From the NCBI GenBank assembly GCA_946545145.1, contig CAMNNG010000001.1, positions 1 through 45,046 on the forward strand: a stretch of DNA of 45,046 bases, in the 5' to 3' direction. The position numbers were made by a program, and so were the translations under genes. The stretch is from an uncultured Bacillota bacterium. Lineage in GTDB: Bacteria; Bacillota; Clostridia; Peptostreptococcales; Anaerovoracaceae. Positions 33,126-41,282 of this stretch are shown piece after piece; position 1 is the stretch's first letter, and every line of letters begins with the position of its first letter. Under the pieces are notes generated by a model, which saw nothing but the letters and a program-made list of their open reading frames with translations, was not told where the DNA came from and did no database searches.

Positions 33126-35096
33126 ATGGCTAACGCGTCAGATGAAAAAAGAAGCAGGATGAAAGAGCTCATCGCAGTTCTCGATGAGGCTGCGCGCGCT
33201 TATTACAAAGAGAGCCGCGAGATAATGACCAACTTCGAGTACGACAGGCTGTACGACGAGCTTGAGGCGCTTGAAAAGGAGACGGGCATCGTCATGGCGA
33301 AGAGCCCGACTCAGAGGGTCGGATACGAGACTCTCGATGAGCTGCCGAAGGAGACCCACGCCGAGAAGATGCTTTCGCTCGACAAGACGAAGGACGTGGA
33401 TGCGCTCGCTTCGTGGCTCGGAGACAAGGAGGGCGTCCTTTCGTGGAAGCTCGACGGCCTGACAGTCGTCCTGACATACAGCGGCGGAGAGCTAGTCAAG
33501 GCAGTCACCCGCGGAAACGGCGAGGTCGGCGAAGTCATAACGGCGAACGCCCGCGTTTTCTCGAACATACCGCTCACGATACCGTACAAGGGCGATGTGA
33601 TCCTGAGAGGCGAGGCGACGATATCGTATGCCGAGTTCGAGAGGATCAACTCCGAGATCGGAGAAGCGGACGCCAAGTACAAGAATCCGAGGAATCTTTG
33701 CAGCGGTTCGGTCCGCCAGCTGAACAACCGCGTAACGGCCGAGAGGAACGTGAGATTCACGGCCTTTGCTCTGGTGCAGGGCGGCGAGGAAGCGAACTCG
33801 CGCATGGCCCAGTTCGACTGGATGGCATCTCAGGGATTCGCTGTAGTCGAGCACGTGCTCGTCGATGCGGGAAGCATCAGGCAGGCGGTGGCTGACTTCG
33901 AGAAAAAGATACCGGAAAACGAGGATCCGTCAGACGGACTCGTTCTGATATATGAAGATATAGCTTATGGAAAGTCGCTCGGCGTGACGGCGAAGTTCCC
34001 AAGAGACGGCATCGCCTTCAAATGGCAGGATGAGCTTGCCGAGACGACGCTGAGGGAGATCGAGTGGAGCGCTTCGAGGACAGGCCTCATCAATCCGATA
34101 GCCGTCTTCGATCCGGTCGAGCTCGAGGGAACTACGGTCTCGAGGGCATCCGTCCACAACGTCAGCATCGTCGAGGATCTGAAGCTCGGCATAGGTGACA
34201 CGATCAGGGTCTACAAGGCGAACATGATAATCCCGCAGATCGCGGAGAATGTCACGAAGAGCGGGGATCTGGCCGTTCCGGACACCTGCCCGGTGTGCGG
34301 CGGGCCCGCAGTCATAAAGCAGGAAGCAGACGTCAAGGTCCTCTTCTGCGGCAACGCGTCGTGCGCGGCAAAGCAGACGAAGTCGTTCGCGCTTTTTGTA
34401 AGCAGAGACGCGATGAACATAGAAGGACTCTCCGAGCAGACGATAGAAAAGCTGATAGCAGCCGGCGCTCTGAAGGAGCCTGCAGATCTCTTCAGGCTCG
34501 AGCAGCACAAGGACGAGATAGCGTCGCTCGAAGGCATGGGCGAAAAATCATTCGCCAACCTTGCGGCATCGGCCGACAAGGCGAGGAAGACTACGCCGGC
34601 GAGGCTGCTCTACGCCCTGGGTATCCCGGGGATAGGAGCAGCGAACGCTTCGATGATATCGAGGCACTGCGGCGGCGACTGGCAGAAGATCAGTTCGCTT
34701 ACTAAGGATGAGCTCCTTGAGATAGACGGAGTCGGAGGTGTCCTTGCGGACGCCTTCACGTCATACTTCGCGGGCGAAGAGAACAGGCGCAGGGTGGATG
34801 ACATCCTGACGGAGATAGAATTTGAAGAAGCGGCGGCGCCGAAAGAGCAGTCGCTCGAGGGCATGACCTTCGTAATAACGGGAAGCCTCGAGCACTTCTC
34901 TAACAGAAAAGCGCTGCAGGAGCTGATACAGGACATGGGCGGAAAGGCAGCGTCCTCCGTCAGCAAGAACACGTCGTTTCTCATCAACAACGACAGCACG
35001 AGCTCTTCATCGAAGAACAAGAAGGCGGCCGAGCTCGGCGTGCCTGTTATAACAGAAGAAGAATTCATGGAAAGGTTCGGTATAGAAAATGCTTAA
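33126..35096 (+). CDS. ligA: NAD-dependent DNA ligase
   Basis: Seals nicks using NAD. The adenylated Lys108 lies in KLDGL, with RGEATI and other nucleotidyltransferase motifs after it. A four-Cys zinc finger (CPVCGG and CGNASC, near 396-415), helix-hairpin-helix repeats (IPGIGAANA, IDGVGGVLA) and a C-terminal BRCT domain follow. The N-terminal Ia region reads MTNFEYDRLYDELEALE rather than the common ISDAEYD, a divergent subtype. Length 656 residues. GAGGAGGG precedes the ATG. The last 8 bases overlap the next gene. Confidence 0.95.
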   Translation: MANASDEKRSRMKELIAVLDEAARAYYKESREIMTNFEYDRLYDELEALEKETGIVMAKSPTQRVGYETLDELPKETHAEKMLSLDKTKDVDALASWLGDKEGVLSWKLDGLTVVLTYSGGELVKAVTRGNGEVGEVITANARVFSNIPLTIPYKGDVILRGEATISYAEFERINSEIGEADAKYKNPRNLCSGSVRQLNNRVTAERNVRFTAFALVQGGEEANSRMAQFDWMASQGFAVVEHVLVDAGSIRQAVADFEKKIPENEDPSDGLVLIYEDIAYGKSLGVTAKFPRDGIAFKWQDELAETTLREIEWSASRTGLINPIAVFDPVELEGTTVSRASVHNVSIVEDLKLGIGDTIRVYKANMIIPQIAENVTKSGDLAVPDTCPVCGGPAVIKQEADVKVLFCGNASCAAKQTKSFALFVSRDAMNIEGLSEQTIEKLIAAGALKEPADLFRLEQHKDEIASLEGMGEKSFANLAASADKARKTTPARLLYALGIPGIGAANASMISRHCGGDWQKISSLTKDELLEIDGVGGVLADAFTSYFAGEENRRRVDDILTEIEFEEAAAPKEQSLEGMTFVITGSLEHFSNRKALQELIQDMGGKAASSVSKNTSFLINNDSTSSSSKNKKAAELGVPVITEEEFMERFGIENA

Positions 35097-36069
35097 GGTA
35101 GGAAAACTCGACAGTGAACTTCTGAAAAGGATAGTATTCGACAAGATAACGTTCAGACGCGACGAAGTTCTCACGCGCCCGGGCATCGGAGAGGACTGCG
35201 CCGTACTGGACTACGGCGACTATGAATGCGTTCTTTCGACAGACCCGATCACGGCGTCGATAGAAGACATCGGAAGGCTCGCCGTCCACATATCGTGCAA
35301 CGACATCGCGTCGAACGGAGTAGAGCCGGTCGGGCTTCTTCTTGCCGTACTCCTGCCTGAGGGAACGACCGAAGAGCAGATAGAGAACATGATGGATCAG
35401 GCCGGCCGCGCCAGCGAAGAGCTCGGCGTCGAGATAGTCGGCGGACACACAGAGATAACCAGGGCGGTGAACCAGCCCGTAATGATATCGACAGCGATCG
35501 GGCGCGGACCGAAGGGCGGCTCAGCCAGCGGCGAAGACATGCGCCCGGGAGATCTCATCCTCGTGACGAAGAAGATCGGCATCGAGGGCACCGGCATAAT
35601 CGCGACCGAAAAAGACGTTTCGCATGTGCTTACTGAAGAGGAGCAGCGCGAAGCTGCCGCTATGCTCGACCAGGTCAGCGTAGTCAAAGAGGGCGTCATC
35701 GCGGGCCGCGTCGGAACGCACGGCATGCACGATGTGACAGAGGGAGGCATCCTCGGCGCCGTCTGGGAGATGTGCCATGTAAGCAGGCTCGGCGCGACGA
35801 TCGACAGGGCCGAGATCCCGGTAAGCGACATCACCATCAAACTCTGCAAGGCATTTGACCTTGATTTCATGCGCCTCATCTCGAGCGGATGCATGCTGAT
35901 CGTCTGCGAACAGGAGAAGTTCGGCGAGATGAAGGAGGAGATGGAAAAGGCCGGCATAGCGCTGACCTGCATCGGAAAAGTCGAGGAGGAAGCGGCAGGC
36001 GTCAGATTCGAGGACGGCTCTGTGATAGCGCCTCCGGCATCCGACGAGATATATAAAGCCGTTGACTAA
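35089..36069 (+). CDS. AIR synthase-like protein (PurM/HypE superfamily), function unknown
   Basis: ATP-binding enzyme fold shared by PurM, ThiL, SelD and HypE. The N-terminal half has GIGEDCAVLDYG, then STDPITA, the CNDIASNGVEPVG segment and GGHTEIT. The C-terminal half has HGMHDVTEGGILGA and SSGCMLIVC. The closest look is HypE, but it lacks the C-terminal Pro-Arg-x-Cys motif that HypE uses for thiocarboxamide transfer; it ends in DEIYKAVD. No hyp, thi or pur gene is nearby. It starts inside ligA (8-nt overlap), and its last codons form the -35 of the SRP RNA promoter. Length 326 residues. Confidence 0.8.
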   Translation: MLKVGKLDSELLKRIVFDKITFRRDEVLTRPGIGEDCAVLDYGDYECVLSTDPITASIEDIGRLAVHISCNDIASNGVEPVGLLLAVLLPEGTTEEQIENMMDQAGRASEELGVEIVGGHTEITRAVNQPVMISTAIGRGPKGGSASGEDMRPGDLILVTKKIGIEGTGIIATEKDVSHVLTEEEQREAAAMLDQVSVVKEGVIAGRVGTHGMHDVTEGGILGAVWEMCHVSRLGATIDRAEIPVSDITIKLCKAFDLDFMRLISSGCMLIVCEQEKFGEMKEEMEKAGIALTCIGKVEEEAAGVRFEDGSVIAPPASDEIYKAVD

Positions 36070-36090
36070 AACGGGTAAAGACCATATAAT
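36062..36090 (+). promoter_or_regulatory. SRP RNA promoter inside the end of the AIR-synthase-like gene
   Basis: TTGACT (36062-36067), 17-nt spacer, TATAAT (36085-36090). The -35 shares its last base with the TAA stop. Predicted start of transcription near 36097. Confidence 0.85.
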
Positions 36091-36096
36091 ACTTAA

Positions 36097-36264
36097 GGAA
36101 AATCGTCTTCTGACAGCTCCGTTCGGCCCGGCTGTGGGTCCCGCGCAACAGGACTCCGTGAACCTTGTCAGGTCCGGAAGGAAGCAGCAATAAACGGTAG
36201 CGCCTGTGTGCCGCGGACAAGCCTTCACCGGTGTCCCTGCGGGGCTGTCAAAGGGCGATTTTCT
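36097..36264 (+). ncRNA. ffs: Signal recognition particle RNA (SRP RNA)
   Basis: RNA core of the signal recognition particle, which binds Ffh. The near-invariant domain IV segment TCAGGTCCGGAAGGAAGCAG (GGAA tetraloop and Ffh-binding loop) lies at 36168-36187. The flanks fold into a long rod: CCGCGC...AACAGG with CCTGTG...CCGCGG, TGACAGC (36111-36117) with GCTGTCA (36244-36250), and GAAAATCG (36098-36105) with CGATTTTC (36256-36263). About 167 nt, longer than E. coli 4.5S RNA but without an evident Bacillus-type Alu domain. The mature ends are inferred from the pairing and promoter. SRP RNA upstream of dnaX is a known order in Bacillota. Confidence 0.9.
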
Positions 36265-36279
36265 ATAGGAGAAAAAGAT

Positions 36280-38040
36280 ATGTACAAAGCACTTTACAGA
36301 GCGTACCGCCCGGAAGTCTTCAGCGACATGCTCGGGCAGGAGCATATAGTAAAGATACTTCAGAATCAGATAGCGGCGGGCAGTGTCAATCATGCCTACC
36401 TTTTTTGCGGTACGAGAGGGACCGGAAAGACGACGGTCGCAAGGCTCGTAGCCAAGGCCGTGAACTGCACATCCGAGGGCGAAAGACCGTGCGGAGTCTG
36501 CGATGCATGCAGAAGGGTGCAGCAGGGAAGCTTCATGGACCTCATAGAGATAGACGCCGCTTCGAACAACGGTATCGAAAATATCAGAGAGCTCAGGGAG
36601 AGCGTCAAGTATCCGCCTGTCGAGGGCAGGATGAAGGTGTACATCATAGACGAGGTGCACATGCTTACTCAGGGCGCGTTCAACGCCCTGCTCAAGACGC
36701 TTGAGGAGCCGCCCGAAAACGTTATCTTCATCCTCTGCACGACGGAGCCCGAGAGGCTTCCGGCGACTATCCTTTCGAGATGCCTCAGGATGGACTTCAG
36801 AAGAGTCCCGGAGGATCTTCTCGCGGACAGAGTCAGGAAGATCTGCATCGAGAGGGGAGTCATGCTCGAGGAGAGCGCGGTGAGGATCATCGTGGCAGGA
36901 GCCGACGGATCGGCAAGAGACTGCCTGACGCTTCTCGACAGATGCATATCCGGAAGGAAGGGCAACGTTTCGAGAGATGACGTTCTCGAGTCGCTTGGAA
37001 CTGTAGGTGAAGAGGTATATACAGACCTGACGCAGCGTATACTCGACAACGATGTATCCGGAGGACTCGTCCTGATCGACCAGCTTCTGCAGGGCGGCAA
37101 GGACCCGAGGCAGATCCTTCAGGGATGGATGGCGCACTTCAGGAATCTTCTGATGACGAAGTACGTATCGAATCCGGAAAACGTTCTGTCTATGTCGGTA
37201 GAAAATATTGAGAGGATATCGAGGCAGGCCGAGCTGACACCGCTGACGGCGATCGAAAGAGCGATCATCGACATGGCGAAGACGGCGAGCGACATCAAGG
37301 TGTCGAACCAGCCGAGGATCCTTCTCGAGATGTGCTTCGTAAGGCTTGCGACGACTTCCGAGGACGGAAGGGTCATCAACGTGCAGAGCCGCGGAAGAAG
37401 AGCGGCCCAGAGGCCGGCCCCCGCGCAGAGAGCAGCGCAGCCCGCTCCGCAGCAGACTGAGATGTACCAGTCTCAGCAGATGGCGCAGCCGGTGCAGCCG
37501 GAGATCCCGGTCCAGCAGCCTCAGCAGCAGGTGCAGCAGCCGGCAATGCAGCAGGCACAGCCGATGCCGCAGCAGCCGGTGCAGGCTCAGCCGTATGAGG
37601 AGCCTCAGGCAGGCCCCGCAGCAGACGCATCATACGGACAGCCCGAGCCGTCGTACTCACCTGAGGACATGTACGATCCGCAGCCGGGCTATGACGCTTC
37701 GGACGAATATGACGAACGCCAGCTGATGATGGATATGTGGGCTGACATCCTCGAGGACGGCGAAAGCCAGACAGATACGTTCACTATAGTCAGCACGGGC
37801 GCCGTTCCGATCAAGATGAACGACGACGAGATCGTGCTCAAAGTAACGGGCCTCGCAGGAAGATACCTTGAGAAGAACAGAGCTCCGATGGAGGCTCTCA
37901 TAGAGAAATACGCCGGATCGCATCTGGATATGATCCTGAGGCGCGACGACGAAGGAATGAAGAAAGAAGACGTTTACAGCGCGGCATCGAAGCTGAGCGA
38001 CATGCTCGGCACGAATGTCGAAGTGAAAGAACGCAGATAA
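36280..38040 (+). CDS. dnaX: DNA polymerase III subunit gamma/tau
   Basis: Clamp-loader ATPase that links polymerase and loader. The N-terminal AAA+ region has Walker A GTRGTGKT (44-51), zinc Cys at 63, 71, 74 and 77, Walker B IIDEVHML and the SRC motif LSRC. A Gln/Pro-rich linker (about 370-480) joins a C-terminal tau-like domain. Start choice: TATAGGAGA (36264-36272) serves ATG 36280; the frame back to 36208 runs through SRP RNA and is rejected. Length 586 residues. No A-rich slippery heptamer like that of E. coli dnaX is seen. Followed by ybaB and recR, the standard order. Confidence 0.96.
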   Translation: MYKALYRAYRPEVFSDMLGQEHIVKILQNQIAAGSVNHAYLFCGTRGTGKTTVARLVAKAVNCTSEGERPCGVCDACRRVQQGSFMDLIEIDAASNNGIENIRELRESVKYPPVEGRMKVYIIDEVHMLTQGAFNALLKTLEEPPENVIFILCTTEPERLPATILSRCLRMDFRRVPEDLLADRVRKICIERGVMLEESAVRIIVAGADGSARDCLTLLDRCISGRKGNVSRDDVLESLGTVGEEVYTDLTQRILDNDVSGGLVLIDQLLQGGKDPRQILQGWMAHFRNLLMTKYVSNPENVLSMSVENIERISRQAELTPLTAIERAIIDMAKTASDIKVSNQPRILLEMCFVRLATTSEDGRVINVQSRGRRAAQRPAPAQRAAQPAPQQTEMYQSQQMAQPVQPEIPVQQPQQQVQQPAMQQAQPMPQQPVQAQPYEEPQAGPAADASYGQPEPSYSPEDMYDPQPGYDASDEYDERQLMMDMWADILEDGESQTDTFTIVSTGAVPIKMNDDEIVLKVTGLAGRYLEKNRAPMEALIEKYAGSHLDMILRRDDEGMKKEDVYSAASKLSDMLGTNVEVKERR

Positions 38041-38057
38041 TACACCAGGAGGAAGAT

Positions 38058-38414
38058 ATGGGAAGAGGAATGAAAGCAGGAAAAAGAGCAAAGCAGGGCA
38101 ACGCTTCGCAGAGACAGCAGATGGCTCAGATGCAGGCTCTTCAGCAGCAGATGGAGCAGGTCCAGGCTGAGATCGACAAGATGGAGACATCAGCTTCTTC
38201 GGGCGGCGGCGCAGTGGAAGTCCGCGTCAACGGCAAGAAGGAGATCCTTGACATCAAGCTCCAGCCTGAAGTCGTCGATCCGGACGATATCGAAATGCTC
38301 CAGGATCTCATCATGACGGCTGTCAATGAGGCGCTTCGTCAGATGGAGGAGATCTCCCAGAATGAGATGAACAAGTTCACGGGCGGCCTCGGACTTCCGG
38401 AAGGAATGTTCTAA
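38058..38414 (+). CDS. YbaB/EbfC family nucleoid-associated protein
   Basis: Small DNA-binding protein encoded between dnaX and recR in most bacteria; thought to bind DNA as a tweezer-like dimer. The 118-residue chain has a Gln/Met-rich N-terminal helix (QMAQMQALQQQMEQVQAE), the VEVRVNGKKEILDI strands and the LQDLIMTAVNEAL helix. A short basic N-terminal extension (GRGMKAGKRAKQG) precedes the fold. Its stop overlaps the recR start (TAATG). Confidence 0.95.
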   Translation: MGRGMKAGKRAKQGNASQRQQMAQMQALQQQMEQVQAEIDKMETSASSGGGAVEVRVNGKKEILDIKLQPEVVDPDDIEMLQDLIMTAVNEALRQMEEISQNEMNKFTGGLGLPEGMF

Positions 38415-39013
38415 TGGCTCAGTATGCGAAACCGCTGAACAGACTGATAAACGAGCTCGGCAAGCTCCCGGGCATCGGAGGCAAGACCGCGCAGCGTCTT
38501 GCTTTTCACATATTGTCGATGCCTGAAGGTGAGGCCGAGTCGATCGCCGAGTCCATCACATACGCGAGACGGAACATGAAGTACTGCTCCGTCTGCGGCA
38601 ATCTGACGGACTCAGATCCGTGCTCGATCTGCACTGACCAGAGCAGAGAGCGCGATGTGATCTGCGTCGTGGAAGATCCAAGAGACGTCCTTGCGATGGA
38701 AAGGATCAAGGACTTCCACGGTCTTTACCATGTCCTTCACGGCGCCATCAGTCCGATGGAGGGCATCGGCCCCGATGATATCAATCTCAGGTCGCTTATC
38801 GTAAGGCTACAGGAGAACGATGTCAAGGAGGTCATCCTGGCCACGAACCCGAACATCGAGGGCGAGGCCACTGCGATGTATATAGCGAAACTTATCAAGC
38901 CGTCAGGCATAGAAGTGAGCAGGATAGCTCACGGCATCCCGGTCGGAGGCGATCTCGAGTATGCCGATGAGATGACCCTGTTCAAGGCAATGGAAGGAAG
39001 AAGAAAGCTCTGA
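38414..39013 (+). CDS. recR: Recombination protein RecR
   Basis: Acts with RecO/RecF to load RecA at gapped DNA. The 199-residue protein has an N-terminal helix-hairpin-helix (LPGIGGKTAQRLAFHIL), a four-Cys zinc finger (YCSVCGNL and CSIC) and a Toprim domain (VICVVEDPRDVLAME, LHGAISPMEGIGPDD). GGAAGGAA in the end of ybaB serves as ribosome binding site. Confidence 0.97.
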   Translation: MAQYAKPLNRLINELGKLPGIGGKTAQRLAFHILSMPEGEAESIAESITYARRNMKYCSVCGNLTDSDPCSICTDQSRERDVICVVEDPRDVLAMERIKDFHGLYHVLHGAISPMEGIGPDDINLRSLIVRLQENDVKEVILATNPNIEGEATAMYIAKLIKPSGIEVSRIAHGIPVGGDLEYADEMTLFKAMEGRRKL

Positions 39014-39014
39014 T

Positions 39015-40379
39015 ATGAACGCTGAACAAAAACACACGCTGATCGCCTGCATGACGACAGCGTTTATTACTACCTTCATGGGAAGCTCGCTGAATCTGGC
39101 GATCCCGAATATCGAAGCGCACTTCGGTGTGGGCGCGTCCGTAGTCGGATGGGTCGTCACCGCATATATGCTGGCGGTCTCATCGCTGAACGTGCCGCTC
39201 GGCAAGATCGCTGACCTGACCGGCAGGAGAAGGATGTTCATCTTCGCCATAGGCGTGTTCGGCGTAGGAAGCTTTATCGCAGCCTTCTCAGTAAGCATAT
39301 GGATGCTGCTCGCGATGAGGCTCCTGCAGGGATTCGCAGGCGCTATGATATTCTCGACGAACAACGCCATCCTGATGAGCGCTTTTCCGGACAGTCAGAG
39401 GGGAAGCGTGCTGGGAAAGAGCACTGCCGCGACCTACATCGGTCTTTCGACCGGACCTGTCATAGGCGGTCTCCTCAACGGATATCTCGGATGGAGATCG
39501 ATATTCATAGCCTCAGCCGTCGTATCAGCTGCAGCTTTTACGATAGCGGTTAAGGGGCTTCCAAAGAAGGCCGAGGGAGGACCGCTCGAGCATTTCGACT
39601 CACGCGGCTCGGCTCTCTACTTCGCGATGGTAATAATGGTCCTCATTGGACTGACGGATCTTTCGATAGCCGGATGGGCGAGGTACGTCCTTATAGCAGG
39701 TCTTGCGCTCTTAGTGCTGTTCGTGATCACTGAGAAGCGCGCAGAGGATCCGGTCATACGCATAGAGATGTTCACGGAGGACAGGCCGTTCCTGTGTTCG
39801 AACCTCGCTGCCTTCCTGAACTACGGCGCGACGTTCACGGTCGGCTACCTTCTCAGCATCTATCTTCAGATGATAATGGGCTTCAGCTCGCAGGCAGCGG
39901 GGCTGCTCCTGATAGTCCAGCCCGCGATGCAGGCTATTTTCAGCCCGTACATGGGAAGGCTTTCCGACAGGATAGCGCCGTACAAGCTGGCGAGCGCCGG
40001 AATGGCCGTCTGTACAGTCGGCCTCGTGCTTCTGTCGAGGCTGCAGGAGGACTCGCCGCTTGCTTACGTGATCGTGATCATGATGATGATGGGATTCGGC
40101 TTCGCGATGTTCTCATCGCCTAACGTCAACGCTATCATGTCGAGGGTGGATCCAAAGGATTTCGGAGTCGCGAACTCGATAGTCGCGACGATGAGGAACA
40201 TGGGCCAGTCGACGAGCATGGCCGTCGTAACGATAGTCATGGGCGTTCTGGTCGGCAACGAAGCCCTCGCGGAGGTGCCCGCATCCCAGCTGATGCATGC
40301 GATACATGTGATATTCGCGATATTCATCGCGATCTGCGCAGCCGGAGTCGTGCTCTCGATGAGCAGAGGAAAGGAATAA
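39015..40379 (+). CDS. MFS transporter, DHA2-like drug exporter
   Basis: Major facilitator with about 14 hydrophobic helices in 454 residues, resembling EmrB/QacA-type proton-driven exporters. Features: FMGSSLNLAIPNIEAHF in helix 1, GKIADLTGRRRMF (the loop 2-3 MFS motif) and GPVIGGLLNG (motif C of exporters). The substrate is unknown. It begins 2 nt after the recR stop and ends 6 nt before the site-2 protease gene, so it appears to be a tail gene of the dnaX operon. Confidence 0.9.
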   Translation: MNAEQKHTLIACMTTAFITTFMGSSLNLAIPNIEAHFGVGASVVGWVVTAYMLAVSSLNVPLGKIADLTGRRRMFIFAIGVFGVGSFIAAFSVSIWMLLAMRLLQGFAGAMIFSTNNAILMSAFPDSQRGSVLGKSTAATYIGLSTGPVIGGLLNGYLGWRSIFIASAVVSAAAFTIAVKGLPKKAEGGPLEHFDSRGSALYFAMVIMVLIGLTDLSIAGWARYVLIAGLALLVLFVITEKRAEDPVIRIEMFTEDRPFLCSNLAAFLNYGATFTVGYLLSIYLQMIMGFSSQAAGLLLIVQPAMQAIFSPYMGRLSDRIAPYKLASAGMAVCTVGLVLLSRLQEDSPLAYVIVIMMMMGFGFAMFSSPNVNAIMSRVDPKDFGVANSIVATMRNMGQSTSMAVVTIVMGVLVGNEALAEVPASQLMHAIHVIFAIFIAICAAGVVLSMSRGKE

Positions 40380-40385
40380 GCATAT

Positions 40386-41099
40386 ATGAGAAGATTCACT
40401 TCGCCGGGCAGCATAATGCTACTGCTGCTCATGGCATATTACGCGTCGAGGCAGATATTGTCCGATCCGGCAGGATGGTTCATGACGAAGCTTCTGATCC
40501 TTCCGGGCATCGTGATAGGACTCGCTTTCCATGAGTTCGCTCATGCCTTCGTGGCTGAAAGACTTGGCGATCCGACGCCGAGGCTGCAGGGAAGGGTGAC
40601 TCTGAATCCGTTCGCGCACATAGATCCGATCGGCTTCATAGCTCTCCTGTTCGTAGGATTCGGCTGGGGCATCCCGGTCGAGATCGATCCGCGCAGCTTC
40701 AAAAACAGAAGGCGCGACGAGCTGATGGTATCGCTCGCGGGAGTCGTGATGAACCTGCTCCTCGCCATAGTGTTCACCATCATCCTCAAGGTGTTCATCA
40801 CTGCGACAGGCGCATGGCCTTCGATGGATTCAATGGTCGGAATGGCAGGCGAGATCATATTCTACGTCATCTGGATCAACCTTGTCCTGATGGTGTTCAA
40901 CCTGCTCCCCATACCGCCGCTCGACGGTTTCAATGTAGTGACCGAGCTGTTCGATCTGAGAAAGCACGACTGGTGGTACACTGTCTACAACAACGGTTTC
41001 ATCATCCTGCTCGTCCTGATAGCGCTGGACTTCACCGACAGGATCATGAACCCGATACTGGACTTTTTCTGGAACATACTCGTTTCGGTCATAATCTGA
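40386..41099 (+). CDS. Site-2 protease family (M50) membrane metalloprotease
   Basis: Intramembrane zinc protease-like protein of 237 residues. The zinc motif HEFAH (residues 49-53) sits in a transmembrane helix, and the third ligand motif NLLPIPPLDG is near 177. About five or six helices are visible. There is no PDZ domain, as in the short YwhC/YdcA-like subgroup, whose substrates are unknown. AGGAAAGGA precedes the ATG. Last gene of the SRP/dnaX/recR stretch. Confidence 0.88.
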   Translation: MRRFTSPGSIMLLLLMAYYASRQILSDPAGWFMTKLLILPGIVIGLAFHEFAHAFVAERLGDPTPRLQGRVTLNPFAHIDPIGFIALLFVGFGWGIPVEIDPRSFKNRRRDELMVSLAGVVMNLLLAIVFTIILKVFITATGAWPSMDSMVGMAGEIIFYVIWINLVLMVFNLLPIPPLDGFNVVTELFDLRKHDWWYTVYNNGFIILLVLIALDFTDRIMNPILDFFWNILVSVII

Positions 41100-41163
41100 C
41101 CGCCTGCTTCACCGGAGCGGGCTCTGAGCTTGAAGATAAGGTGTTCTGATGTGAAACTTTTGT

Positions 41164-41203
41164 GAAAAAAACCCGGCTGTCACATTTTCGCTGGCAGCCG
41201 GGT
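41164..41203 (-). terminator. Leftward intrinsic terminator without a matching gene
   Basis: Stem ACCCGGCTGTCA (41171-41182) with TGGCAGCCGGGT (41192-41203), 12 bp with one G-U, loop CATTTTCGC. Read leftward it is followed by a T tract (complement of 41165-41171). Read rightward the following bases are TGCTATACTTTG, the amidase promoter, not a T tract. No minus-strand gene is seen to its right. Confidence 0.65.
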
Positions 41204-41211
41204 GCTATACT
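41203..41211 (+). promoter_or_regulatory. Extended -10 promoter of the amidase gene
   Basis: TGCTATACT is an extended -10 (TGn plus TATACT) starting at the last base of the hairpin arm; the spacer and any -35 would lie within the hairpin. The 5' leader would be about 65 nt. Confidence 0.5.
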
Positions 41212-41282
41212 TTGTATCCCGAAGAGGGGCAGCCCGAAAGAGGGTATTGGAAGAGAAAAATCAAGAGAAGGAAGAGTTTGAA

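Noticed and set aside
35089..36069. Naming the AIR-synthase-like gene hypE or thiL.
   Set aside because: The HypE terminal Pro-Arg-x-Cys is missing and no partner genes are present, so a specific name would be over-annotation.
36097..36160. Bacillus-type Alu domain in the SRP RNA 5' region.
   Set aside because: The 5' bases pair with the 3' end as a continuous rod, leaving no room for the two-loop Alu fold.
36208..36279. Upstream extension of dnaX from ATG 36208.
   Set aside because: It would translate the 3' part of SRP RNA; the conserved DnaX N-terminus and the AGGAGA site both indicate ATG 36280.
37346..37726. An Arg/Ser-rich open frame inside dnaX, considered as an overlapping gene or a frameshift product.
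   Set aside because: It is the plus-frame reading of the Gln/Pro-rich linker (CAG/CCG repeats). No slippery A-rich heptamer with a following hairpin is seen, so programmed frameshifting is not supported.
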